DNA from: Sphacelaria rigidula
Lineage: Eukaryota; Phaeophyceae; Sphacelariales
Length of the DNA: 24,859 nucleotides
Direction: 5' to 3'
NCBI GenBank assembly: GCA_964200075.2
Contig: CAXNAA020000188.1
Span: forward strand, 1 to 24,859
Shown piece by piece: positions 17,913 through 24,859 of this stretch (position 1 is its first letter; each line of letters begins with the position of its first letter). Below the pieces are notes generated by a model. It worked only from the letters and a program-made list of their open reading frames with translations. It made no database searches and was not told the origin of the DNA. Made by a program: the position numbers and the translations under genes.

Positions 17913-17972
<60 letters not shown>
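17913..17972. repeat. (AC)30 microsatellite
   Basis: Perfect dinucleotide run of about 60 bases. Confidence 0.95.
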
Positions 17973-17973
<1 letters not shown>

Positions 17974-18106
17974 GGTTTGGGGGTGGCAAAGCTCTGGGAA
18001 GGAGCGATATTTATATATTGCGCATGATGACTTTGGGCCACGCGTTTCTGGTGCTGCTACCATGCTTCTAGAGATGGCCACCTACGGTTACGTATGCCGT
18101 TTTCTG

Positions 18107-18150
18107 GGTCGGACACCGATACTTGTTGAGCGAAGGAGGATCCAACTCCT
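18107..18150 (+). repeat. Direct repeat, copy 2
   Basis: GGACACCGATACTTGTTGAG then CGAAGGAGGATCCAACTCCT matches 17866-17912 with a 3-base deletion. The 194 bp between the copies contain the AC run and unique sequence. Confidence 0.85.
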
Positions 18151-18505
18151 GTACCGTAGACAACTAGTTACTTTCGTGAGTCAGGTAGGGTTTTGCGGTT
18201 TGCGAGCGGGTCTGAATACAACCGCTGCAAACAGTGTTTTTTGCGGCAGAGCTTTATGCATTTGTCGTGAAAATGGTTGATTGTTGATACTCGATTTTAG
18301 AGTGAATACTGATGTTCGGATCTTGAGAAGTCCTAGCAGTCCTGCGTGCTCCTGGCTTGTCCAAATCGGCGCCGATTTGAGGTCTGCCAATACGCACTTT
18401 GCCTGCAAGTAGGGCCCCTTTTTCACCCCCCTTGCCCGCGTATCCTCGTATGCCTTGGGTTGGGGCAAGGGTTATGATTTGCATTACTTTTTTTCGTGTG
18501 TCACG
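18151..18505. other. Unassigned stretch
   Basis: No gene or repeat copy recognised. Overlapping opposite-strand frames have no domain signal. Confidence 0.4.
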
Positions 18506-18804
18506 ATTTGAATCCCTCCCCTTCCTCGGGACGAGTCCGTGGTCTCAAGGGATTTACCCGTCTCTCCACCGATACACGCCTTGCATTCTGGTCTCGTGGA
18601 TTGGATCATGACCATCAGTACTCCCGCACCGCGTCAACTCACGTCAAACAAACTTAGTCGACTACTTTGTTTACTCGCGTTCTCACGCTTTCCACGGTGG
18701 AAATCACATGCTACGAAGGAAAATCCCGACACGTGGGGAATCGAACCCTCGTCCTCTCCACCCTAACGGCGACGGTCGGACCATTACACCACCGGGGCGC
18801 GGCG
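18506..18804 (-). mobile_element. SINE-like element, family A, copy 2 (best preserved)
   Basis: On the minus strand it begins with a well-kept tRNA-like head: GGTGGTGTAATGGTCCGACC (A box) and, about 45 bases later, GAGGGTTCGATTCCCCA (B box, near consensus). The body continues to 18506 and matches copy 1 (1889-2180) throughout. A true tRNA is unlikely because no clean anticodon stem-loop forms and the same body follows both heads. The plus ORFs here read the antisense. Confidence 0.82.
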
Positions 18805-18946
18805 TTACAATAGATCAAAGTCATAGTTTTCCCGAGAACGCTCTGTCAAGAATTTTTCGTGCGGAAAAATGCGTAAGCACAACTCGTTTTTTGCTGCAAA
18901 AACGTTTCAGTCGGGTGTGATCGACCGCTGCCCCACCTGCTCTGAA

Positions 18947-18966
18947 GTGTGTGTGTGTGTGTGTGT
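18947..18966. repeat. (GT)10 microsatellite
   Basis: Perfect dinucleotide run. Confidence 0.9.
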
Positions 18967-19238
18967 ATTTGCATGTTCGTGTTTGTTTTTTCGTCATACG
19001 GAACTTGTAATTTCGTCAATCCGCCGAAATAACGTGAGCGAGTTCCAAGAGTCGGACGAATAATGATCAATCTGGAAATTACTTGCTTTTAGTGCAGTTG
19101 ATTCGTACCGTACGAATCAATCCCCGGGCTTGGTTTTCAGCATTGCACTGCACACGAGGGACGCGACCTCCAGACACGTGGAATAGCGCACACTATAGAT
19201 ACCGTAGAGATTTTTTAACCGCGGTCGACTTTTTTTTC

Positions 19239-19371
19239 CACGCCCTGGATAATGGCAACAGGTTACATCCCCAAAAGGTGTACTGCGTACAGTATTGCAA
19301 AAGCCAATAGATCCCATACTGTACGCAGTGCATTTTTGACAATGCAATCTATTGTCATAATCTAGGGTGTG
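19239..19371. mobile_element. hAT-like MITE, family C, copy 3, with a perfect 8-bp target duplication
   Basis: The ends CACGCCCTGGAT and CTAGGGTGTG (inverted CACACCCTAGAT) match family C. The inner arms GTACTGCGTACAGTAT and ATACTGTACGCAGTGC are inverted. It is flanked by the identical octamer TTTTTTTC at 19231-19238 and 19372-19379. The flank is low complexity, so the duplication alone is not proof, but length and position agree with copies 1 and 2. Confidence 0.78.
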
Positions 19372-19379
19372 TTTTTTTC

Positions 19380-19850
19380 TCTCTTTCGATCAATTGGGCC
19401 TCAGAAATCGTAGATTTGGAGATTCGCACCAGCGATGATTTGTCCGAACGTTGAGATCTTTTGCGTTTTTCAGTTATATCACCGGGGCATGTTCGTGAGC
19501 TGGTTTGACGGTCGAGCATACCACGATAATAGCTTCTTCACTCGTGAACAGAGCACGTCAGTGAGGTTACCTTTGTCCCTCCATAATAGGGTAGTACAGT
19601 AGTACCGTGGATATCGACTACCGAAAGTACCGAATGTTCAGAGTATTATTGTTGGTATCGGCCAGGAGAAGAAAAAAAATCGAGCGCAGAACGGGTCCCA
19701 CTAAAGTGCGGTCACAATCACCTTGTCACAAGCCCGATTTGCTGTATGGGTAACACGTAGTTGCATTATACCAGTAAAATGTCGCCGTGACCCGGTTTTC
19801 TGATGGTACAAGTGTTACCGGTCGGCCGTGTTTTAACGAGACAAAAAAAT
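19380..19850. other. Unassigned stretch
   Basis: No gene or repeat copy recognised. A short inverted pair GGTAACAC/GTGTTACC lies at about 19748-19820. Confidence 0.4.
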
Positions 19851-20016
19851 GAGAACGCGCCGTGAGAGTGACAGTTATTCTGGCCGTTTGGGTGACTCTT
19901 TCTTTCCTGTTCTTCCAATTGGTTGCCCATCAGCTCTCAACCACTTGGAAGGGCGGAGAAACAAAAAAATAAGACTAAGCCGCCAGAATCACTCTCACTC
20001 GCACGGCGCGTTCTCG
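19851..20016. mobile_element. MITE-like element L, 166 bp
   Basis: The left end GAGAACGCGCCGTGAGAGTG, continuing to ATTCTGGC, matches the inverted right end GAGAACGCGCCGTGCGAGTG, continuing to GATTCTGGC. The arms are ~35 bp. The ORF at 19849-20034 spans it and is an artefact of the arms. Confidence 0.8.
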
Positions 20017-20043
20017 CTCTTCTTTTCTCGCTAGAATGGGCCC

Positions 20044-20356
20044 TTGGGGTACTCATGATCATGCACGCCATAGTCATCAGACCATTGACCTCGTATCCCT
20101 ACAAAGCCGGGACGTCACACGCCGGGTTTTGGCTGGACCAGGCTCTCACTCAATCACCTAGCGCGAAGCGCCGTGGTGTTCGGCGAGTCGCATGAAGGGT
20201 GAACTGCATCCTGCTAAGATTTGACCGAAAGCCTACTGATTATCTTGCATTTGGATGACAGCCTCCAATGAGTTGCTTTATTTTCTGGTATCGCCACTTC
20301 CAGAGACCGCCATGGCTTGTACACTGCGTCATGGGTGTCTCGAAATGAGAACACGG
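20044..20356 (-). repeat. Dispersed repeat R1, copy 2
   Basis: The reverse complement aligns along its whole length with 241-566. It abuts the family A body at 20380-20576, with a T run (20386-20395) near the junction. Confidence 0.8.
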
Positions 20357-20379
20357 CTTCCGTTCCCGCCATATGCGTG

Positions 20380-20576
20380 CGTTTTTTTTTTTTTCAAGTG
20401 TATCTGATTGCTGCCGTTCATTGCCCGAGGGCGTGGGTAGCAAAGAGGAGCATGTTTGACTGAGTTTGTTTGACTAGAAAGGACGCGGTGCGGGAGTGTT
20501 TGGTCATGATCCAGTCCGCGAGATCAAAATGCAAGGAGTGTGCCGGGGGCCACGGACTCGTCTCGAGGAAGGGACG
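20380..20576 (+). mobile_element. Family A SINE body, copy 3, with R1 where the tRNA head should be
   Basis: The reverse complement contains CTTCCTCGAGACGAGTCCGT, TTGCATTTTGATCTCG, GGACTGGATCATGACCA, CTCCCGCACCGCGTC, GTCAAACAAACTCAGTC and ATCAGATACACTTGAA. These are the body blocks of copies 1 and 2 in order. At the end where those copies have the tRNA-like head, this one continues into R1. Confidence 0.75.
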
Positions 20577-20790
20577 GGATCAACGGCGTGAAGAAAAAGT
20601 GCGGTGTCCCAGATCAGTGCCGTCTCACGAGGCTGGCGATCTACCAAAGTATTTCTGGCACCGCCTACCGTTTCACAGATTACCCCGCAAAAGTGAGTCA
20701 TATCCGTCCGTTCCTGTACCCTCCCTGCCTCGCCGAGGAGGATCCACCCCAGTTTGCCTCCAAATTAACGATGGTTGATACATTTCAATT

Positions 20791-20844
20791 CTAACCCCAA
20801 CCCTACCCTAACCCTAAACCTAACCCTAAAACCCTAACCCCAAG
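20791..20844. repeat. Interstitial telomere-like tract, mixed CCCTAA and CCCTAAA
   Basis: A degenerate run of CTAACCC, CCTAAACC and CCCTAAAACCC units. The sequence before it (GATACATTTCAATTCTAACC) resembles that before the other tract (GATGCATTTCGAATAACACTAACC is the corresponding string at about 12059-12082). The telomere-like units may therefore belong to a shared element. Confidence 0.8.
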
Positions 20845-20884
20845 CCCTCCCCTTCCTCGGAAGGAGGCCGTGGTCTCAAGGGAT
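20845..20884 (-). mobile_element. Family A SINE tail fragment, copy 4
   Basis: CCCTCCCCTTCCTCGG and GTGGTCTCAAGGGAT match 18512-18554 of copy 2, with a small change in the middle. It is cut off exactly where the family C terminus begins at 20885. Confidence 0.65.
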
Positions 20885-21526
20885 CACACCCTGAACAATA
20901 TATGGTCAAAATATGCAACAAACCAAAAACAAATACGTTTTTGTGAGATTGAGAGCAGAGGGTACGATCGAGAGTGAGAAGCGGTCAAATAGTGAACAAA
21001 TCGTTTCAGTTCCGAAATGCCCCTCCACGGGGCCCGAAACGCTTTCTGTAGTAGCTTGCCACTAAAGCCCTTGATATCCCTGAGTAGGATATCGACGTGT
21101 AGCTGTAAGCTAACTACGCCAGTGTTACAGGCAAACACACACAGAGTGTAAAATTTGTCACGTTAAAGCGAATGATGAAATCCACTCTCAATGAACGCTC
21201 TACTCTCAATCTCACGAAAATATTGTTCAACGTAATATACCTATTGCAACTGTTGTCGATCGACAATAGTCGTAATAGGCCTATACTTAACCCAGTTCGT
21301 TTCTCGTCTATTGAAACTATCGTCGGACCGTCTACAGAGCACACACACCCTGGATAGTATATGGTCAACAGCTGCAGCAGACAGAAAGAAATGTACTGCA
21401 TAAAGTGCAGGCCTAGTGTAACTTTTGACCATATATTGTCCAGGGTGTGACGGAGCGATAGTTGTAATAGGCGTATACTTTACGCAGTTCATTTCCTTGT
21501 TATTGCATCTATTGACCTCTCCAGGG
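20885..21526. mobile_element. Complex nested family C element
   Basis: The left end CACACCCTGAACAATATATGG has the family C terminus, and the right end ATTGCATCTATTGACC...CCAGGGG is the corresponding right half. Inside, GTGAGATTGAGAG...AGAG at about 20943 is inverted as CTCT.CTCTCAATCTCAC near 21201-21218, forming a foldback. The right-half module ATAGTYGTAATAGGC.TATACTT...CAGTTC occurs twice in direct orientation (about 21266 and 21461), separated by a complete short copy (21342-21449). This is best read as several insertions or duplications of one family on top of each other. Confidence 0.6.
21342..21449. mobile_element. hAT-like MITE, family C, copy 2
   Basis: The ends CACACCCTGGATAGTATATGG and TTGACCATATATTGTCCAGGG...TGTG are inverted repeats of about 25 bp. 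Flanking octamers ACAGAGCA and ACGGAGCG match at six of eight positions. It is nested inside the larger family C structure. Confidence 0.75.
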
Positions 21527-21813
21527 GCATGGATAACTTGAAAAAACACTCGAACTTGTACATCTGTCGGAGACCTAACCCGCTTGTCCCTCGGCGTAAT
21601 TGTGTAAGTTTTACCGTTTGAACTTGGACCATCGGGGCACAGTCAGTAGTACCATAGGAAAACACCGTGCGTCTTGCATGTCACCTCCTTATCGTCATCG
21701 GTCGGACTTTGCTCTATAGATCATGAGGGGGTCGGGGTGGGGGAGCGGGGTAATTTCCATGACGACGCTGCCTCTAGCCGATAGACCATAGATTGACGAA
21801 TTTGATGGATTGT
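21527..21813. other. Unassigned stretch
   Basis: No gene or repeat copy recognised. Confidence 0.4.
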
Positions 21814-22022
21814 GCAAGGGCAGGTCGAGTAGAGTATACTCAATTGCGGGGTATTCTGAAAGTCGTACTTGAAAGTGCACAAATTGGGGGTGGGGGTTTT
21901 AGGGATCTCTTTTCAGTTATTTTTTGGGTACAACTCCTAACACTCTACCCTAATGTGAGTACCTTCAGTACGTATTTCAAAATGCCCCATAATCGAGTAT
22001 ACTCCACTCGACCTGCCCCTGG
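21814..22022. mobile_element. hAT-like MITE M, ~209 bp
   Basis: The ends CAAGGGCAGGTCGAGTAGAG...TATACTC and (inverted) CAGGGGCAGGTCGAGTGGAG...TATACTC form arms of about 55 bp. Flanking octamers TGGATTGT (21806-21813) and TGGATTGA (22023-22030) match at seven of eight. CAGGGG-type ends with an 8-bp duplication fit hAT elements. Confidence 0.85.
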
Positions 22023-22183
22023 TGGATTGATGGCCTCGCGTTGACTGACTCCACCCCTGCGAGTCTAGATCACAGCCAATCGACAATTTCCGTGTGTTTT
22101 TTCTTATCGTGAGCGCTATCCACCCTCACACCGAACCCTGGTATTGTTGTTGTTCCCCCTTGTCTTTTTGTTCCCCGTTGACG

Positions 22184-22184
<1 letters not shown>
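22023..22184. other. Unassigned short stretch
   Basis: Nothing recognised. Confidence 0.4.

Positions 22185-22223
<39 letters not shown>
22185..22223. repeat. Poly-C run, 39 bases
   Basis: Uninterrupted cytosine run, among the longest homopolymers in the window. It underlies spurious poly-Gly frames on the minus strand. Confidence 0.95.
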
Positions 22224-22224
<1 letters not shown>

Positions 22225-23850
22225 CCTCTCTATGGCCAAGCAATAGAGAGTAGAACTCATGTAGTGGCAGGGTGTGAAATATAAACGGGGGAACGGAATG
22301 CGTTGGAAGTGGAGATGTGAAAAGGAAGCGCAGGTGGCATGAAATCGTTTGGTACACTGTAACAGATGGTAGCGAGAATACGATCGCTTTGCTAGGAGAT
22401 AGAGGGTGGCCATAGACGGCGGGATAGGGAGGGGATGAGGTGTGTAGAAGGTTAAGGTTTTCGTGTTGTGCGCGGAAAAAAAGTATTGAGCGCCCAAATG
22501 TTGGAGGTGTCTCCATCAGGAGTAGGAACGGTGCTCCGTCTCGAAGGGAGTGCGTAGTCGACGGTCAAATGACTAGGGCAAGCAAGATACTAGTACCGCC
22601 CCCCCCCCCCTCGCCCCCCTACCCTCTCTCTCGTGCCATCTCAGCACAATGGGGTGTTGCACAGCTACAGTGTTCACGCTGTACCCTTTTTATTTGCCGC
22701 AAACCGCTGTCCATGCTCACATCATACTCGTACCCTGAACTGAACCTGTTTTCTTTTATCCTTGTTCCTTGACCTCTTTTTGTTTCTCTGTCGTGTCCTG
22801 TCAGCACAACAGGGCGGTCACGAGCCGGATATATATATTCACATACAAAATTGCTGCGGGTCATTACCGTCATTGGTCGCGCGCAGGGGGAAAGCGGGCA
22901 GGGGAGAGTGACGGACATTGTTGACCAGGCGTTTTTGTCAGAAGTAATCCTCTCGACTCAGTAGTGTGCGAGTTTAGTGAGATAAAAGACGGCGGGGCTG
23001 TGAGGCGTGCAACGAGTTGACGCGGGGAACAAATAGAAAGGCGACGCTTTTTTTTTTTTTTCGTTCCTCCGCCCGCTTTTTTGGAAGGAGGCGTGTTTTG
23101 AGTTCCCTCGGTGAAGGAACCTCTGCTTTTCGGTTCGTCACCAGGTGAACCGAAAAGGAGAACCGGTATTTTTTTGTTCTGTCCCTCGCCGGTGTTGGTC
23201 GTTGGAAAGGGACCGCCAAGGGATCACGCGTCGGGGACAACTCACAACAGGCAGGGTGGATTCCGGAGGCAAACCCCCTAGTTTATACGGTATCGTGGGA
23301 CGTTACTTTGTTCTAGGACGCGCAACTGGCTGTTCGCTGGTGTCTGAGAGAGGGAGAGCTTGTGAGAGGAACGGCTAGTGGGACAAATTATATTTTAGGG
23401 CCACTCCTAGAGATCGAGTCCTGTGCAAAGGAGGGAGGGCTTTTGCAAGCTTTTTCAAAAGGGGGGGGTATTTCAAAGGCCGTGTGGCGAAAAAGACGGA
23501 GAGCAACCAGACAGCCGAGGGCCTGCGAGACTCTACTTCTCATATACTCCAGATTGAACGAGGACATCTCAGGGGAGGGCTACTAGGCTGAACTCGCTGG
23601 TACAGGTAGGCAGTCAGATAGGCAGATGTGAAGGCCTGGGGCAGCAAGCAGAGCTCAAGAGCTGTTTTGCCTCTCGTGTACAGCTACTAGCTCACCACTT
23701 CGCAACCGCATTGTTTTGTTGGAACCTGCCGCAGTGGTCCCACGGACTGTTCCAAGGAACGGTCCGCTTGAAGGCGTGGGAGGAAGAGCAGGAGAAACGA
23801 ACGGCCTGAAGCGTATCGTCATAATCCACGAGAGGGGTCGTGGATAAAAA
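22224..23850. other. Unassigned stretch upstream of the ankyrin-like exon
   Basis: Contains a poly-C run (about 22599-22610), a T run near 23049-23060 and a perfect 11-bp-stem hairpin at 23126-23157 (CTTTTCGGTTC / GAACCGAAAAG). No recognised gene. The last few hundred bases may include the promoter and leader of the exon at 23851, but no clear TATA box is visible. Confidence 0.4.
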
Positions 23851-23967
23851 ATGAGCGCACATCAACACCAAAATGGGGTGACGTTGGCGGAGGACGATGC
23901 AATCTCGACCAATATTCTGCATGCGGCTTATGCAGGCGCCTTCGAGACTGTAAAAAATCTGGTAAAT
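23851..23967 (+). CDS. Candidate first exon of an ankyrin-repeat-like protein (partial)
   Basis: ATG at 23851 opens a frame of 39 codons that reaches AAT/GTGAGT at 23967/23968, a consensus-grade eukaryotic splice donor in phase 0. Without splicing the frame ends at 23995. Residues 24-39 read LHAAYAGAFETVKNLV-N, which fits the two-helix ankyrin pattern (LHxAAxxGxxxxVKxLV). Ankyrin repeats mediate protein-protein contacts, so nothing more specific can be inferred. A CCACGA...TCGTGG hairpin lies eight bases upstream of the ATG. A possible continuation, VSAGAAARPEMP at about 24377-24412, resembles the loop that follows such helices and is itself followed by GTGAGT, but no clean acceptor in the right phase is visible. 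The gene would run right, past the window edge. It could instead be a decayed copy of an ankyrin gene. Confidence 0.45.
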
Positions 23968-24524
23968 GTGAGTGGTGGGTACAGCGGGGTGCCATGATGA
24001 GATATGAATTAGGTACGAACGTCGGGGAGGCTACGTGCCGCATGCGTGCTTGTCAAATTGAGGGAGATTCGGGGGGGAAACGTGAAGAAAAAACGTCTTG
24101 TTTTCTTCTTTTCTGCTAACTCACCAATCTCATGACTTTGATGGTTTTTTCGAGAACCTGGAATATATATATATATATATATATATATTCTCGGCTTGTT
24201 GTGTATCACATCGCATGTGCTGTTGGGCGTGCGACAATAAGTTGAAGAAAAAAAAAGAGAGAAAGTTTTCGAAAGTGTGTCAACTTCATGAGATATATCG
24301 TTATATACGCTCACAAACGTCAAGCTGACCTAGAAAAAAAAAACTTTGCCCCGAAACTCTTCGTTGCGCGGTTTCTGCTGGTGCTGCTGCACGCCCTGAG
24401 ATGCCGGGTGAGTGTTTCGAGCTTTTATGTAATGGGGTAAATTTCCCGGTATCTACTCTTCCGAATTTGGTGTTGCGATGGTCCGATCTCCAAACCCTAC
24501 CCAAAAACTGTGTGTGCGTTGTCG
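23968..24524. other. Putative intron sequence with an AT microsatellite
   Basis: If the exon above is real, this starts as an intron at GTGAGT. A pyrimidine-rich tract with the branch-point-like TGCTAAC lies at about 24097-24119. No in-phase ankyrin-like exon follows it directly. Confidence 0.35.
24163..24189. repeat. (AT)n microsatellite
   Basis: About 13 perfect AT units. Confidence 0.9.
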
Positions 24525-24859
24525 TCACATCTATTCTGGGCGCCGGGCTACACCTTTCGGTATATGTGGGCGCACCAACCGGGGTCACACAGGAGGAAGG
24601 TCAACACACGAGCTTTTTTTATTTTTTATTTGTTTTTCGTACCCGACCTTCCTTCTGCGGTGCTTGCCTTTTAATTTTTATCGCGAGAGGGGTTCAGCAG
24701 TCCCTTTTCCTCGTCGACCGTTAAGTCGAATTTTGTGTACCCACGACATATAGTCGCTCTCCATTGTCGGGCATGGTGTGAGAAAAAAATCCCAGATCGC
24801 TCCGAAATTTGAAGCCACGACCCAACCGTCAGAAGGTTTCGAGGTTACCAACTGAGCCA
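24525..24859 (-). mobile_element. SINE-like element, family B, copy 2, cut by the window edge
   Basis: On the minus strand it starts at the window edge with A-box-like TGGCTCAGTTGG and B-box-like GTGGCTTCAAATTTC, then follows the body of copy 1 to about 24525. It lacks the MITE that interrupts copy 1, so it acts as the empty site. Plus-strand frames such as 24401-24724 overlap it and are partly antisense SINE. Confidence 0.8.

Noticed and set aside
18725-18804. A functional tRNA gene on the minus strand
   Set aside because: A and B boxes are good, but no clean anticodon stem-loop forms, and the same ~200-bp body follows the related head at 2105-2180, so a SINE head is the better call.
20791-20844. 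True chromosome end (telomere)
   Set aside because: The tract is short, degenerate and internal, with repeats continuing on both sides. The similar tract at 12077-12116 is inside a mobile element.
22070-22516. 148-codon minus ORF with a Gly run
   Set aside because: The Gly run is the 39-base poly-C tract. The rest has no recognisable domain.
24098-24328. 76-codon ORF with a Tyr-Ile run
   Set aside because: It reads through the AT microsatellite and an A-rich tract, with no protein-like domain.

Overview
This window looks like gene-poor, repeat-dense nuclear DNA from a eukaryote. It carries tRNA-headed SINE-like repeats, many short palindromic (MITE or foldback) elements, interstitial telomere-like CCCTAA/CCCTAAA tracts, long mononucleotide and dinucleotide tracts, and a two-base N gap. 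I see no bacterial operons, Shine-Dalgarno spacing, phage genes or CRISPR. CpG is common, so a CpG-depleted vertebrate genome is unlikely. An algal or other protist genome with a large repeat load fits, but the sequence alone does not fix the lineage.

Layout. 1-5.1 kb: one copy of a dispersed repeat (R1), a 23-bp tandem array, a SINE-like element (family A), two copies of a ~108-bp inverted-repeat element (family D), a hairpin and one unassigned 212-codon ORF. 5.1-10.6 kb: almost no recognisable repeats. Two stretches (6.1-7.0 and 8.8-9.5 kb) hold several overlapping protein-like open frames that I cannot name. 10.6-13.6 kb: a dense block of foldback elements, namely a 323-bp element, a gap flanked by a duplicated segment, a 346-bp element carrying telomere-like repeats, a 331-bp element packed with CCTCCGGAGG palindromes, and a nested composite of 885 bp. 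13.6-17.1 kb: a 1.33-kb segment bounded by inverted copies of the same terminal motif, with CAG and CTG runs inside. 17.1-22.0 kb: a second SINE-like family (B) interrupted by a hAT-like MITE (family C), more copies of A, C and R1, and a nested cluster at 20.84-21.53 kb. 22.0-24.9 kb: a 39-bp poly-C run, one good candidate protein-coding exon with an ankyrin-like motif and a GTGAGT splice donor (23851-23967), and a second SINE-B copy running off the right edge.

The elements repeatedly insert into or next to each other, which gives relative ages. The clearest case is a family C MITE inside the tRNA-like head of a SINE-B, with the other SINE-B copy serving as the empty site. No complete transposase, reverse transcriptase or other intact autonomous gene was recognised, so all these elements appear non-autonomous here. 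I found no convincing new multi-gene system. The most useful results are the small repeat families defined by within-window comparison and the ankyrin-like first exon.
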